Shown: positions 24,101 through 36,714 of the stretch, one piece after another
Layout of the letters: each line of letters begins with the position of its first letter
Position numbering within the stretch: the first letter of the stretch is position 1
Translations under genes and position numbers: made by a program
Source of the DNA: Tethya wilhelma
Taxonomy: Eukaryota > Porifera > Demospongiae > Tethyida > Tethyidae
DNA: 64,000 nt
Assembly (NCBI GenBank): GCA_964030475.1
Contig: CAXIPT010000005.1
Coordinates: 2,052,778-2,116,777 of the forward strand
Reading direction: 5' to 3'
Notes under the pieces: model-generated
Told to the model about the DNA's origin: nothing
Database searches by the model: none
The model's input: the letters and a program-made list of their open reading frames with translations, nothing else

Positions 24101-26133
24101 TGTGGGGTCATTGAGAGGATGCAGGGAGAGTTTCTATTGAAGGGTATGTGTGTGTGAATGAGTGTTTGTTCTTTGGTCTATTTACTACCACAATATATGA
24201 GTAAGAGCCCATGTTCTCTTATACCAGTCTTGCAGACTCCATGATAGTTACTTCAGCCCAGAAGTTAGCAATAGAGAGTGAGATGGTCTTGCCAAAAAAT
24301 CCGTCAGATGGATTCCCCATCAGACCAATCCTGGAGGGAAACAAAGTTGCATGCATGCAATGTAATTTTCCCCCTATCACTAGCACAATCATACCCTTGA
24401 TACAGTGGCAGGCAATGCTTACATCCTCCACTCTCCACCCCTCCACTCCTCAACCCCTCAACTCCCACATCTTCATGAACTCACCTAGCATGTGTCCGGC
24501 AAGTGATAGGCTCCGCCTTTTCCAGCAGCTGGGATTGTTTCTCTTGAAACCATGTGATCCACTTCTGGTACTCCGCTAGTCCCACTTGACCAATCAGTTG
24601 AAACCTCGTGGGGAGTTTCATCCCATACACTTCTGTCTGTGACACTAACCACGACTGCAAGAGCAGGAGTGAAGGTTGAATGATTAGTGATAGATTTAGC
24701 CTCGTACCCAGGCTCTTTTTCCCCCCTCCCTGGAGCCTGGGTACGAGGCTATTATAGATTATGGTGAATGAGAAAAAATATATAGCTTGAATATGTAGCA
24801 CATCAGATAATTATTATTAGTTTGTGGAAGAGGTGCAACAGGAAAAAGGTAGGGGAAATAAATGCGTGAGAAAAAACAGTTTATCCTTTTTCTGATCAAC
24901 ATTTGATTCATGGTATGCAATTCAGTATAATTTCCAATAACTGATGAATGAATTACCTGATGACCTCGTAAACCAGGCCCTCCTTAAGTTTGCTGCAATT
25001 ACTAAGGCCTGGTTTATGAGGCGATGGATTACCAGAGATGGAGAATGGATTCTCAGTCTAAGACTCACCATGAACTTGCCCAGAGCTCTCTCCCTCACCT
25101 CTTGGTGCTGCTGGGTAAAGTGAGAGATGTGTTTCAGAGATTCTCGTTTGATGCAGTAGAACACGGGACTGGCACAACGTGAGGTGGTCTCATGATCCTT
25201 GGGCTTCTCAAGGAACTTGGTGATCCTGTGAGTGTGTGTGTGTGTGAGTGTATGTGTGTATGTGTGTGTGTGTGTGTGCATGTGCAGGTGGGAATGCGTA
25301 ATAGCGAGAGTAAAAGTAAGAATGTCGGAAGGTCAATGAATGATAGTATGTCACAGTCCAGATGCAAACATGCATTTGGTTAATTTTGGTATGGGTCATC
25401 AATTATGCTCTCATACTACAAAAGTCATAGTTCATAACATTACCTGCAGCATGGAATGCATACATACCCAGACCAATAGGCAATCATACCTGTTGTCTGA
25501 AGTTGTGGTACCATCGTTGATGATGTTCAGTAGGGGAAACTCGTGAGCACTTGCCCAACGTTCGTAATGCTTATACCTTAGTTGGTCAATGAACAAAGGA
25601 TAGAGGAACATACTAGTCTTTTCTCATATCACACATACAACATTTTTTGCATATGACTTCACTAACTTGGCAGCATTGGTAACCAAGTACACTTCACTAA
25701 ACTGCTGTCGACTACAGAAAGTAAAGATCAGGTAAAAAAAAACAAAAACAGATTAGATAAACAAACAAGGTCTTTGTTGGACTCTCTCTGTCTGTATACC
25801 TCTTCAGTGCACTCCACCAAAGGTCCAAAATGGTGTTCCCATTGTCTGGTTTGTCAGTCCGTGCCGGCAGGAGTGCCTTGGGAATGCCAACGAGATGGCT
25901 GTATGCCCCTGAGAGGTCTTCCTGTGATACAATACACACACAAACTTACTACAAGTTCTAGCTGTGATATATATCTTCCTATGTGTCTAGACACTATAAT
26001 AAATTTTGAGTCCATATGCACACACTGTACAGCTATAAATGTATAATTTATAATTATGTCAAGTCAGCATAGAGACCTGTATCTCCTTCTCCAGGAGGAC
26101 TCCGTGACCAGCCACCAAGATGATACAAATCAT
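21108..26133 (-). CDS. Fusion of a sugar nucleotidyltransferase-like domain with a glucuronokinase-type GHMP kinase
   Basis: I assembled 19 exons, all with GT-AG borders and consistent phases: 26077-26133, 25800-25921, 25667-25711, 25490-25576, 25069-25225, 24485-24654, 24225-24330, 24054-24133, 23731-23799, 23563-23623, 23127-23201, 22745-22837, 22514-22574, 22382-22456, 22266-22304, 22079-22136, 21952-21981, 21678-21852 and 21108-21191. The product is 547 aa. Residues 1-~155 resemble a sugar-1-phosphate nucleotidyltransferase: IILVAGHG, then GIPKALLP, TILDLWW and ITKFLEKP. From ~213 the protein is a GHMP kinase: IGLMGNPSDGFFGKT, HPLNDPTEFGSL, the ATP loop PRQVGLAGSSAI and the C-terminal KFSGSGGAVVGL. 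These motifs are those of plant glucuronokinase, which makes glucuronate-1-phosphate for UDP-glucuronate salvage. A kinase joined to a nucleotidyltransferase would do both steps, as the fucose enzyme FKP does. The nucleotidyltransferase part lacks about 60-70 residues between TTTSDN and ITKFLEKP, where family members carry central substrate-binding and catalytic sequence. Confidence 0.85.
21248..21609. mobile_element. Inverted-repeat element with nested foldback
   Basis: Outer ends GAGTGCAATTA and TAATTGCACTC are inverted copies. Inside, 21251-21275 and 21363-21387 form a near-perfect 25-bp hairpin stem containing AATTAATAGCACTC. It sits in the last intron of the GHMP fusion gene. It has no coding capacity and is probably a non-autonomous DNA transposon. 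Confidence 0.6.
24698..24750. repeat. Short foldback element, 18-bp perfect arms
   Basis: AGCCTCGTACCCAGGCTC (24698-24715) is the exact reverse complement of 24733-24750, with a 17-base C/T-rich loop. It lies in an intron of the GHMP fusion gene and is related to 27171-27250. Confidence 0.8.
24964..25021. repeat. Short foldback element, imperfect arms
   Basis: CCTCGTAAACCAGGCC pairs with GGCCTGGTTTATGAGG around a 26-base loop. It sits in the next intron upstream of the 24698 element and has a similar arm sequence (CTCGTA..CCAGGC). Confidence 0.7.
25223..25282 (+). repeat. (TG)n microsatellite, interrupted
   Basis: A TG-rich tract that abuts the acceptor of GHMP fusion exon 5 (on the minus strand it reads CA-rich up to CACAG). 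Confidence 0.9.
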
Positions 26134-26348
26134 GATGAAAAAAACTTCTCTTCTCTCAGTTGATACTGGTAGCTATAAACTGAGTTTCAGAAATTCTTGA
26201 TCATCAAAATTGGCTTTCCTTTTTTTTTTCAGTCAACCATGCAGGCCAACAGACGACCATTTCCTACTAAATTTTATGACTTATTTTGCAACCGTAGATC
26301 TGCAACCTATAGCTACTTCATGCAGACTTTGAAGTTTCTTTGTCTGTA

Positions 26349-26713
26349 CAGTGGCGGATCCAGGGGGAGATCCAAGGGATCCATGGATCCCCCCTTTCAG
26401 TTGAGACCTCGCATTATAATTAACTGTGGAGACTGGAAAAGTGCTTGTTGGAACCCCCCTTTCAACTTAAAATTAACAAAAGCAACTCAAAATCTCACTA
26501 AATGGCAGTTATTTGTGAAAGATAATGTAGTTTCTGTCTCTTTCTCGCCGTTTTTTCGCCATTCAGGCCTTATTCTGGTAAAATTTTAGCTGCAGGCACG
26601 CTAAAGAGGCGGGGCTATGAGACCGGAAATGGGCGTGGCCAAGCAAAAATTTTTCGCGCGCTTCGCGCGCATTCATTTGAACCCCCCTTTTCGAAATCCT
26701 AGATCCGCCACTG
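26349..26713. mobile_element. MITE with CAGTGGCGGATC terminal repeats
   Basis: A 365-bp element starting CAGTGGCGGATC and ending GATCCGCCACTG. The 5-base flank CTGTA is repeated on both sides and may be the target duplication. The ends resemble those of hAT-type non-autonomous elements, but hAT duplications are usually 8 bp, so the class is uncertain. It lies between the GHMP fusion gene and the beta-trefoil gene. A truncated relative (CAGTGGCGTATCCAGG) is at 27872. Confidence 0.8.
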
Positions 26714-26846
26714 CTGTAGCTACAATAACTGGTATGCAGATGAAGTCGGATATATTAAAATTGTATCAAATAGGTACAGATACACAACAATAGTAAAATA
26801 GTACATTGTATTATAGAATTATTGTGTCAACAATAACAATAGATGT

Positions 26847-27089
26847 TCACACAACTGGTGGAGGAGCTGATGGAGTATACCCAGCATTAGGAGGGGGGTC
26901 AGAGTACGAGGGACCACTAGGAGGGGGCCCAGTATAAGGTTGGCCACCAGGGGGGGCGGTATAAGGCTGACTGGTAGGAGGGGGGCCAGTCTGTGCTTGG
27001 GCTTGAGGGTACTGTGGATACTGTGTATATTGTGGCTGTGCAGCAGGTAGCTGGATGTTTGGCTGCACTTGAGCCTACAGGAAATGGAG

Positions 27090-27127
<38 letters not shown>

Positions 27128-27635
27128 CTGAAAGTCATCTTGATGTGTTGTAGTAAGTTATCTGGCTATACATAGCCTCGTACCCAGGCTCACCCCCTTT
27201 GACATTTTACTCAAGTTCAAAGGAGAAACACTGGGTACAGGCTAGGCTATATACTAGTACTATTGAAAATCTATCCTTACAGTGTAAACTTGCAGTTAGC
27301 AACAAAGAGGGACTCTCTCTCTCATAGAGATACCATTTCACACCACACCATGCACACCATGCAGTTTCACCATATTGTACACAACCTATGAAGACACAGC
27401 ACTAGATTCACCTTGCCCACATAGTTGACCCTGAAATGAGCAGCAGATGTGGCCTTGGTGGTCTGAGCTGGAGCTGTGATTGCTCCAGAGGGCAGCACTC
27501 CAAGGTGGCTGCCAGGAGCAGCAGCTGCTTCCAATGCTATCCAAGTGCCTGGTCCACTCAACACCACGCCAGATTCACTCACAGTACTCGGGATGAAGTC
27601 ACAATCAGGACCTCCTTGACCCTGTACGTACATGT

Positions 27636-27708
<73 letters not shown>

Positions 27709-27889
27709 ATATGCTGCTAGAAAGTTGAAGTATGAAGAGATGCAAAGACTGAAAAGAATTGTAGATGGTGTGCAGTACAGCTGTGGCTCAATTTTGAAAA
27801 ACATTGACAGCAGACCTCGGGATTAGGAAAGGTTTATGTCCATGCTAATCTCACCTGTGCAGATAAGGTCAGTGGCGTATCCAGGATTT

Positions 27890-27956
<67 letters not shown>

Positions 27957-29808
27957 CATATACACATACATACATTTATGTGTGTGTAAGTACAGCATTG
28001 TAACTAGGCCCAATTTGATCCCTGCTGAACAGAAGTGAGATAGGCCCAGAGGAGGTCAGACATGCATGCTTGACCTGCAAGTCCTTGTTGCAATAATTGT
28101 ACACTTCTAATTGAATTTTTCTGCATTCACATGAGTAGTTTCATGCATGCAATAATAAATTAAAAGTGTGCAATTATCACGAAAAGGTCAAGTGTGTCTG
28201 ACCTTCTCTTGGATAGGCCTATGGGGGGATAGCTGCACAGTTGATGCATGTCTACTCAAGCTAGGGGGTCAAAATGAGCCAAAGTAACACACAGTGGGTA
28301 CCAAAGATGATAGCTAGCTAAGAGCTCTCAAAACTGTGACTTTCAATGTTGTCATTTGTTTCACAACTGCAGTAACAGTTACTAATGTATAGAGATAGAA
28401 GTCAACAAGGCTACAACTTAACAAGGCAATAACTCCCATACACAGGAGGATAATAAAGGGCATCTATGAATGTACAAGATGCAAGGCAAGATCAAGTGCA
28501 TACCATTGGACTGGACACTGCATTTGTCAAGACTTACTGATCAATGGGGTCACACAATGTACAATAAGAATAAGAGATATAACTTACATATGCAACAAAA
28601 TATCCATTCACAATGGCCATATAGAATTGAGGATACAACATGCTTCTTAGCTTGATGGCTCTTGGGTTGGGAGCTCCAGAAGCCACTACCTCCAGACGAC
28701 AGGCAGCCTCCGGATCTTGAACTGGGTTTCCAGTGAACTCCACAATTCCAGTGTCAAGAACTCGAAGACATTTACCACAAGTTCTTGAGATGAGGATCAC
28801 AATGTTCCCAACCTTGAGGTGGTCCTGGACAAGTATGCACCATGTCATTCAGTGAGTACATAATATTATATACATAATAAACCAACTGGAACTATATTAT
28901 GATATTGCATGTGCAGTAACAGCTCATGAATAAGGAATATGAGCCCCAAGGGTGGCCATACAATGATCTACTGTATGGCATTCCAGAACTAAAGATTAGT
29001 ACTCCCTCTGGCCCTGATCGATTCATACTAGATCTTTTTTATTTATGGGGGCCATTTTCAGCATCTCTAAGTACAGCAGACATTGAGCAACATGTTGCTT
29101 GGATTAGAGAGGCTTTCTATTTAAAGCAACATGTTACTTCTCTCACCACCTGCTGTACCTTGAGATGTTGCAAGCAACAAACTGCTGGCAATTTGTCTAA
29201 GTTGACTGTTAGGAAGGGGGGAACTGTGTAAGTTTGACTACCAGGGGGCCAATTAGTCTCGCGGGCCAGACGTTCCGAGAAGGGAAAAACGTCTGGCCCG
29301 CGAGAGTAGGGGCCAATATAAGGTTGACTGGTAGAAGGGGGCAATATAAAGTGGGCTTTTTACGACAGTCAGACGTGGAGTGTGGGAGCAAAGCTAACAG
29401 GCATGGATATCCATGCTAACAGTAACCCGAGGTGAATTTGTCAAGTTCATACCATTGGACTGGACACTGTGTTTGTCAAGTCTTTGGAGACATCTTTGGC
29501 TGCTTTGTCAACACTGTCTGCCACTGACTCAATTGCTTGACCAAGACTGCTCTGTGTGGGAGGACATGCATTATTTGCTCGTAAATTTCAGTTTATACAT
29601 AGATAAAATAGTATTTCTATGGTTTATAGGTCAAAATACAACCGCACAGCTGAGCTATAGTTCTGTCAAAATTACTTACGAAAAATCCACCCTTCTTTTT
29701 CTGTAAGAATAAGAGACAGATTTGACAAAATGACAAACATGGTTGATTGTTAGAATCAAGAGTACATAATGTACTCATGTTAGAAAATTTGTAGCCTACC
29801 TGTGCCAT
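26847..29808 (-). CDS. Beta-trefoil-like protein with Pro/Tyr/Gln-rich C-terminal tail
   Basis: Six exons: 29800-29808, 29680-29700, 29453-29551, 28588-28824, 27412-27621 and 26847-27074, giving 267 aa. The first coding exon is 9 bases (ATG GCA CAG). Residues 1-43 are a Lys-rich start and an amphipathic segment. Residues ~44-190 have the hydrophobic spacing of a beta-trefoil (IVILISR, CLRVLDTG, IKLRSMLYPQFYMAIVNG, GTWIALEA, AHFRVNY), similar to FGF/fascin-type folds; this is a judgement by eye. The last 75 residues are repeats of PYTGPPP / QPYTAPP type that could bind WW or SH3 domains. No signal peptide is visible, so it is probably cytosolic. The function is not known to me. Confidence 0.7.
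27091..27125 (+). repeat. (TG)n microsatellite
   Basis: A TG tract in the last intron of the beta-trefoil gene. Confidence 0.95.
27171..27250. repeat. Foldback element, imperfect arms
   Basis: CATAGCCTCGTACCCAGGCT at the left pairs with CTGGGTACAGGCTAGGCTAT at the right, around an internal sequence of about 40 bases. It shares its arm with the perfect foldback at 24698-24750. Confidence 0.7.
27633..27706 (+). repeat. (TG)n microsatellite
   Basis: A long TG tract near the acceptor side of beta-trefoil exon 5 (minus strand). Confidence 0.95.
27872..27949 (+). repeat. Truncated CAGTGGCG element followed by (TG)n
   Basis: CAGTGGCGTATCCAGGATTTC matches the left end of the 26349 MITE, then runs directly into a TG tract (27892-27949). 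No right end is seen. Confidence 0.6.
29209..29345 (-). pseudogene. Decayed copy of the beta-trefoil terminal exon, split by a foldback insertion
   Basis: On the minus strand this intronic stretch resembles the Pro/Tyr-rich last exon of the same gene (CCAGTCAACCTTATATTGG against the real exon's CCAGTCAGCCTTATACCGC). It is interrupted by the 18-bp-arm foldback at 29257-29305. It is not needed by the gene model, which splices without it. Confidence 0.5.
29257..29305. repeat. Short foldback element, 18-bp perfect arms
   Basis: TCTCGCGGGCCAGACGTT (29257-29274) is the exact reverse complement of 29288-29305, with a 13-base loop. The arm is close to that at 37387-37409 (TCTCGCTAGCCAGAC). Confidence 0.85.
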
Positions 29809-30024
29809 AATTTATACTTCTCAGCCTGTGAGTCTTTGGTCGAAATCCCCGATGGAAGTAGAAGCCTGGTGCAAATTTACGTCATCCAGCAAGAGTAATT
29901 GCAATATTGAGCCACTCCCTCACATCTTTTGCACGTGATCCATCTAGCCCCTCCCCACTGCATCAGCAAAAATTAATAATCTTCAAACTCAGTAACCACA
30001 CATTAAATTTTTACTACAATACAA

Positions 30025-33330
<3,306 letters not shown>

Positions 33331-33528
33331 TTTAAGACCTTGTACAGTGGGGAGAGTGGGGGAATTTGTTTTAGCATAGATATTTTACCTCAGCACGAAC
33401 GTGAAGCTAGATTGCCACGCCTCGTCGATACTACGCATGCGCAGATCTAGGTCTAGATTTACCGTAGGTTGCGTAAAAAGAAAAGCGCTCGGTTCATGTT
33501 TCATACGGTAATTTTGTTCGACGGCATC
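33331..33528. promoter_or_regulatory. Shared divergent promoter region, kinase and TRAF genes
   Basis: Only 198 bp separate the two start codons. No TATA box is evident; there are a few CpGs around ACGCATGCGCA. Co-regulation of the two genes is an inference from the layout. Confidence 0.5.
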
Positions 33529-34986
33529 ATGGTAGAAGCGAAGGGGTACAATTGTGAGTTTGTGAAAACTCCATCAGAGATTTTCTTATGTGGAGTGTGT
33601 TCACTGTATTTAAGGGAGCCTCAAATTACTGAATGCTGTGGAAGAAACCTCTGCCTACCTTGCATTCAAAGATCCCAAAAAGCAGACGGCCGCGGGGCAT
33701 GCCCATTTTGCAAAAGTGCACAAGTCAAGGGTGCCCTTAATCGTGGATTGCGTAAGGAACTTTTTGATAGAGAAGTGTATTGTTACTCAAAGAAAAATGG
33801 TTGCCAATGGAAGGACAAACTTGAGAAGTTGGAGAATCACACAAAGGATTGTCCTTACACATTGATCGATTGCCCAAGTGCTTGTGGTTTAAAACTTAAA
33901 CGACAGGATTTGGAAGCACATCAAAACAAAGATTGTCAACGGTATTGCTTGCAGTGTAAGTGTGGTGAGGGAATCGAACGCTGCAAACAAGCTGAACACC
34001 AACTCATCTGCCCTCTTACGAAAGTGCCATGTCCATTCAGCATTGCTGGTTGCAAAGCAGTTGTTATGAACAAAGACAAGCAGAAACACATGCAAACAGC
34101 ACTGGCTGATCACATTACCTTGGTTTCTAAACAAACGAAAGCTGTTCAGAATCAAGTGAAGCAAGCTAAATGTACAATAGCTACCAAGCAACCTGAGAAA
34201 CTTAAAGAGTTGAATGCAGAGGTGGCTACACTAACTCAAGCAATTACCGACACTGAAGATAAGGCTGCCTCCTTAGAAAAAGCCGTTCAGACAACAGAGG
34301 TGGAATTAACTTACTTGGAAGAGGAAAATAAAAAGGCAACTTCTTTATATCAAACAGAGGTTGCCCGAAAAGATGCTGAAATGAAGGCACTCATGCAGCA
34401 GGTCTATGAGTTACAACACCTGGCTAAAGTGAAAACGTATGGAATTCCTGTGGTCAGATATTCACAAACGTATGCTAGACCCACAGCACCAGTTACCCAG
34501 CAGTTTGTTCCACCCTTTAAATTCATTGTGCAAAAGTTTACTGACAAAGTAAACCACGATGCGGTTTGGTTTAGCCCACCATTTTTCTCACACCAAAATG
34601 GCTACAAGCTTTGCCTCAAAGTCTATTGTAATGGAGACAATCAAGGGCAATCAAAATGGCTCTCTGTGTATGTCCATTTGCTAAAAGGTGAATACGATCA
34701 CCGACTGAATTGGCCGTTTACCGGTAGTGTCACTGTTCAAGTTAACAATAGGATAAAAAACAGTAGGCACCTAAGAAAGCAGATAGCATTCAACAGCAAG
34801 ACTGACTCCTCTGGTAGTGCAAGAAGAAGAGTATTTGATGGCTATCTTGCTGTCGATTGCCTTGGATATTGGAACTTTGCAACCCAGTCGATACTTTTTC
34901 CTAGCTCAATGAATCTTAAGCCTGAGTTTAAGTACATTGTTGATGACAGTATCGTGATAAGCATTGATAATATTGATGTTTATTAG
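33529..34986 (+). CDS. TRAF-like protein: RING, TRAF zinc fingers, coiled coil, MATH
   Basis: A single-exon gene of 485 aa from the ATG at 33529 (ATCATGG, good context). An in-frame ATG at 33496 has a weaker context and would add 11 residues. RING-type motif at ~21-62 (CGVC, CCGRNLC, CPFC), then Cys/His-rich TRAF zinc fingers to ~170, a coiled coil (~175-310) and a C-terminal MATH domain (~330-485: FSPPFFSHQNGYKLCLKVY, LKGEYDHRLNWPF). TRAFs are adaptors and often E3 ligases below TNF-receptor, Toll/IL-1 and similar receptors. In the RING the usual CGH is CGR, so one zinc ligand is changed. It converges on the next TRAF gene, with 183 bp between stops. Confidence 0.92.
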   Translation: MVEAKGYNCEFVKTPSEIFLCGVCSLYLREPQITECCGRNLCLPCIQRSQKADGRGACPFCKSAQVKGALNRGLRKELFDREVYCYSKKNGCQWKDKLEKLENHTKDCPYTLIDCPSACGLKLKRQDLEAHQNKDCQRYCLQCKCGEGIERCKQAEHQLICPLTKVPCPFSIAGCKAVVMNKDKQKHMQTALADHITLVSKQTKAVQNQVKQAKCTIATKQPEKLKELNAEVATLTQAITDTEDKAASLEKAVQTTEVELTYLEEENKKATSLYQTEVARKDAEMKALMQQVYELQHLAKVKTYGIPVVRYSQTYARPTAPVTQQFVPPFKFIVQKFTDKVNHDAVWFSPPFFSHQNGYKLCLKVYCNGDNQGQSKWLSVYVHLLKGEYDHRLNWPFTGSVTVQVNNRIKNSRHLRKQIAFNSKTDSSGSARRRVFDGYLAVDCLGYWNFATQSILFPSSMNLKPEFKYIVDDSIVISIDNIDVY

Positions 34987-35169
34987 GAACTACAATTTCA
35001 AAACTTGGACACAATATTATTCTTAGAGTAATAATTATTGTAACTAATAATAGTACTAGACCTAGACCTCTATTTTATCATATAAAATTAATTACAATTA
35101 TAATGATCTAAAATTAATTACAAAATTATTTTTGTGTTATAACTAAAACTGTCACAATAATCTTAATAA

Positions 35170-36714
35170 CTAAAATGGAAGGAAGTCAATTTGATGCACC
35201 TTAATTTTCAAAGTATCATCAGTGATGTAGCGGCCTACTTGGGAGTGCGATATAAACTCAGTGTTTCCTCTTCCTGGACCATATGTTTGATCGGTTACTC
35301 TTGCACAAACACCAGCATAAGCCTTTCCTTGAACAGTAAAGCACTGCCGAGCATGCCCTTGTGACTTTAAAACCATGTTGGATATGGTATTGCGCTGATT
35401 AAGAATAAGGACAGTAACAACAGCACCTGGAAAAGGCCAAACGAGGCGATCATCATTTTCTCCCTTCATCATGTGAAGATAGATCGACAAGTGTGTTCCT
35501 TTCCCATTAAGCTCAACAGTGAGACACATTTTGTAACCACCAAGGTGTGTGTAGAATGGAGGGCTCATCCAAGAGTCATTGTAAGCCTTCCGTTCACTAA
35601 ATTTGTCAAGTGTGAACGTTATCGGAATCGGAATGTAGCCTTCAACTACTGGAGCATGTAGAGATTCAAGATGTGCTTGTAAACCAAGAGCTAGTTTGCG
35701 AAGTCGGAATGCCCCATTTGATTGACCTTGAACTTCATGAGTAAGTTTTGTACCCAACTGTGCATTTTCCTCAAGCAAGGATGAGCGTTTCATCTTGTTA
35801 TGCCGAAGCTTTGACATAAGTGAATCTACAGCATTCTCTTTTTCTGAATGTATTTTCTTCAAAGTTGCCAGCTTTTCAGATTTTTCTTTCAACATCTGTT
35901 CAGATGTTTCACCAAACGATTCAATAATTGTTTGACATTCTGCAGCAATTTTGGCATTAGCTTTTGCCAAGGCTAAAAGATGATCATTCATGGAACTTGC
36001 TGCATGCATCTTCAAGGTACCACGAAGAATCTGCTCTTTGCAGCACAACTGGCGAAAGGGACAAAAAATAAGCTCTGCTGGGCAGACAGCACTATGGTTT
36101 GAGAGATGTCGACGTTGGAATTGATCCATACCACAGTTTTTCGGACAACTTATGGCTGCATATGGACATTCTGTCTTCAGGTGCTGCTTTCCTTCTTGTA
36201 TTGTACCCACCCACTTACAACCATCCTTTTTCTGGGGACACCATACTTTCAGGTTTTCAACTAATTTCCGAATATCAGCATTTGGAATCATTTTAAAATC
36301 TTCTGATCTACAAAACGGACAAATTGACTTTTGTCTCAAAACTTTGTTTCTTTCATGTGCTCTCGTGAGGCATGCTTTGCATATAAGCTGATCACCACAG
36401 CAGGATAGTAGCTGGGGATCCTCGAGTAGTGAAAAACAAACACCACAGAGTAGCATATCATCATGTTCTTCATCTACATATTCCCATTCAATCTCTACTT
36501 CTAGAGGAACTGATTTCTGTATTTTGGTGACACAGATGGATCCAGTGTTTCCTGGTGATGAGAGCAGTGACGAGTTGGTATTTTGTGGGGCAATACGATT
36601 CTGTTGAATACTACGCATATGATTTTCAGCAGCTGTCTGAGGATCCTCTTCCAGCTCCTTAATTTTTTGCTCTAAACGTTTTCTTATCTGTTCACGTTCG
36701 GAGTCACGAGCCAT
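35170..36714 (-). CDS. TRAF-like protein: RING, TRAF zinc fingers, coiled coil, MATH
   Basis: A single-exon gene of 514 aa. An N-terminal charged helix (1-30) is absent from the neighbour at 33529. RING-type motif at 90-136 (CGVC, CCGDQLIC, CPFC), TRAF zinc fingers to ~250, coiled coil ~270-350 and MATH ~365-514 (MSPPFYTHLGGYKMCL, MKGENDDRLVWPF). The conserved His of the RING CGH is Asp, which can still bind zinc. Clearly a paralogue of the 33529 gene but well diverged, so not a recent copy. Confidence 0.92.
   Translation of the reverse strand: MARDSEREQIRKRLEQKIKELEEDPQTAAENHMRSIQQNRIAPQNTNSSLLSSPGNTGSICVTKIQKSVPLEVEIEWEYVDEEHDDMLLCGVCFSLLEDPQLLSCCGDQLICKACLTRAHERNKVLRQKSICPFCRSEDFKMIPNADIRKLVENLKVWCPQKKDGCKWVGTIQEGKQHLKTECPYAAISCPKNCGMDQFQRRHLSNHSAVCPAELIFCPFRQLCCKEQILRGTLKMHAASSMNDHLLALAKANAKIAAECQTIIESFGETSEQMLKEKSEKLATLKKIHSEKENAVDSLMSKLRHNKMKRSSLLEENAQLGTKLTHEVQGQSNGAFRLRKLALGLQAHLESLHAPVVEGYIPIPITFTLDKFSERKAYNDSWMSPPFYTHLGGYKMCLTVELNGKGTHLSIYLHMMKGENDDRLVWPFPGAVVTVLILNQRNTISNMVLKSQGHARQCFTVQGKAYAGVCARVTDQTYGPGRGNTEFISHSQVGRYITDDTLKIKVHQIDFLPF

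Noticed and set aside
27367..27826. Long open frames with His-Thr or Cys-Val runs
   Set aside because: Translations of the TG microsatellite; the real exon here is 27412-27621 on the minus strand.
28926..29231. 101-residue frame on the plus strand
   Set aside because: It lies in an intron of the beta-trefoil gene, and part of it matches a repeat also seen near 47305; no domain.
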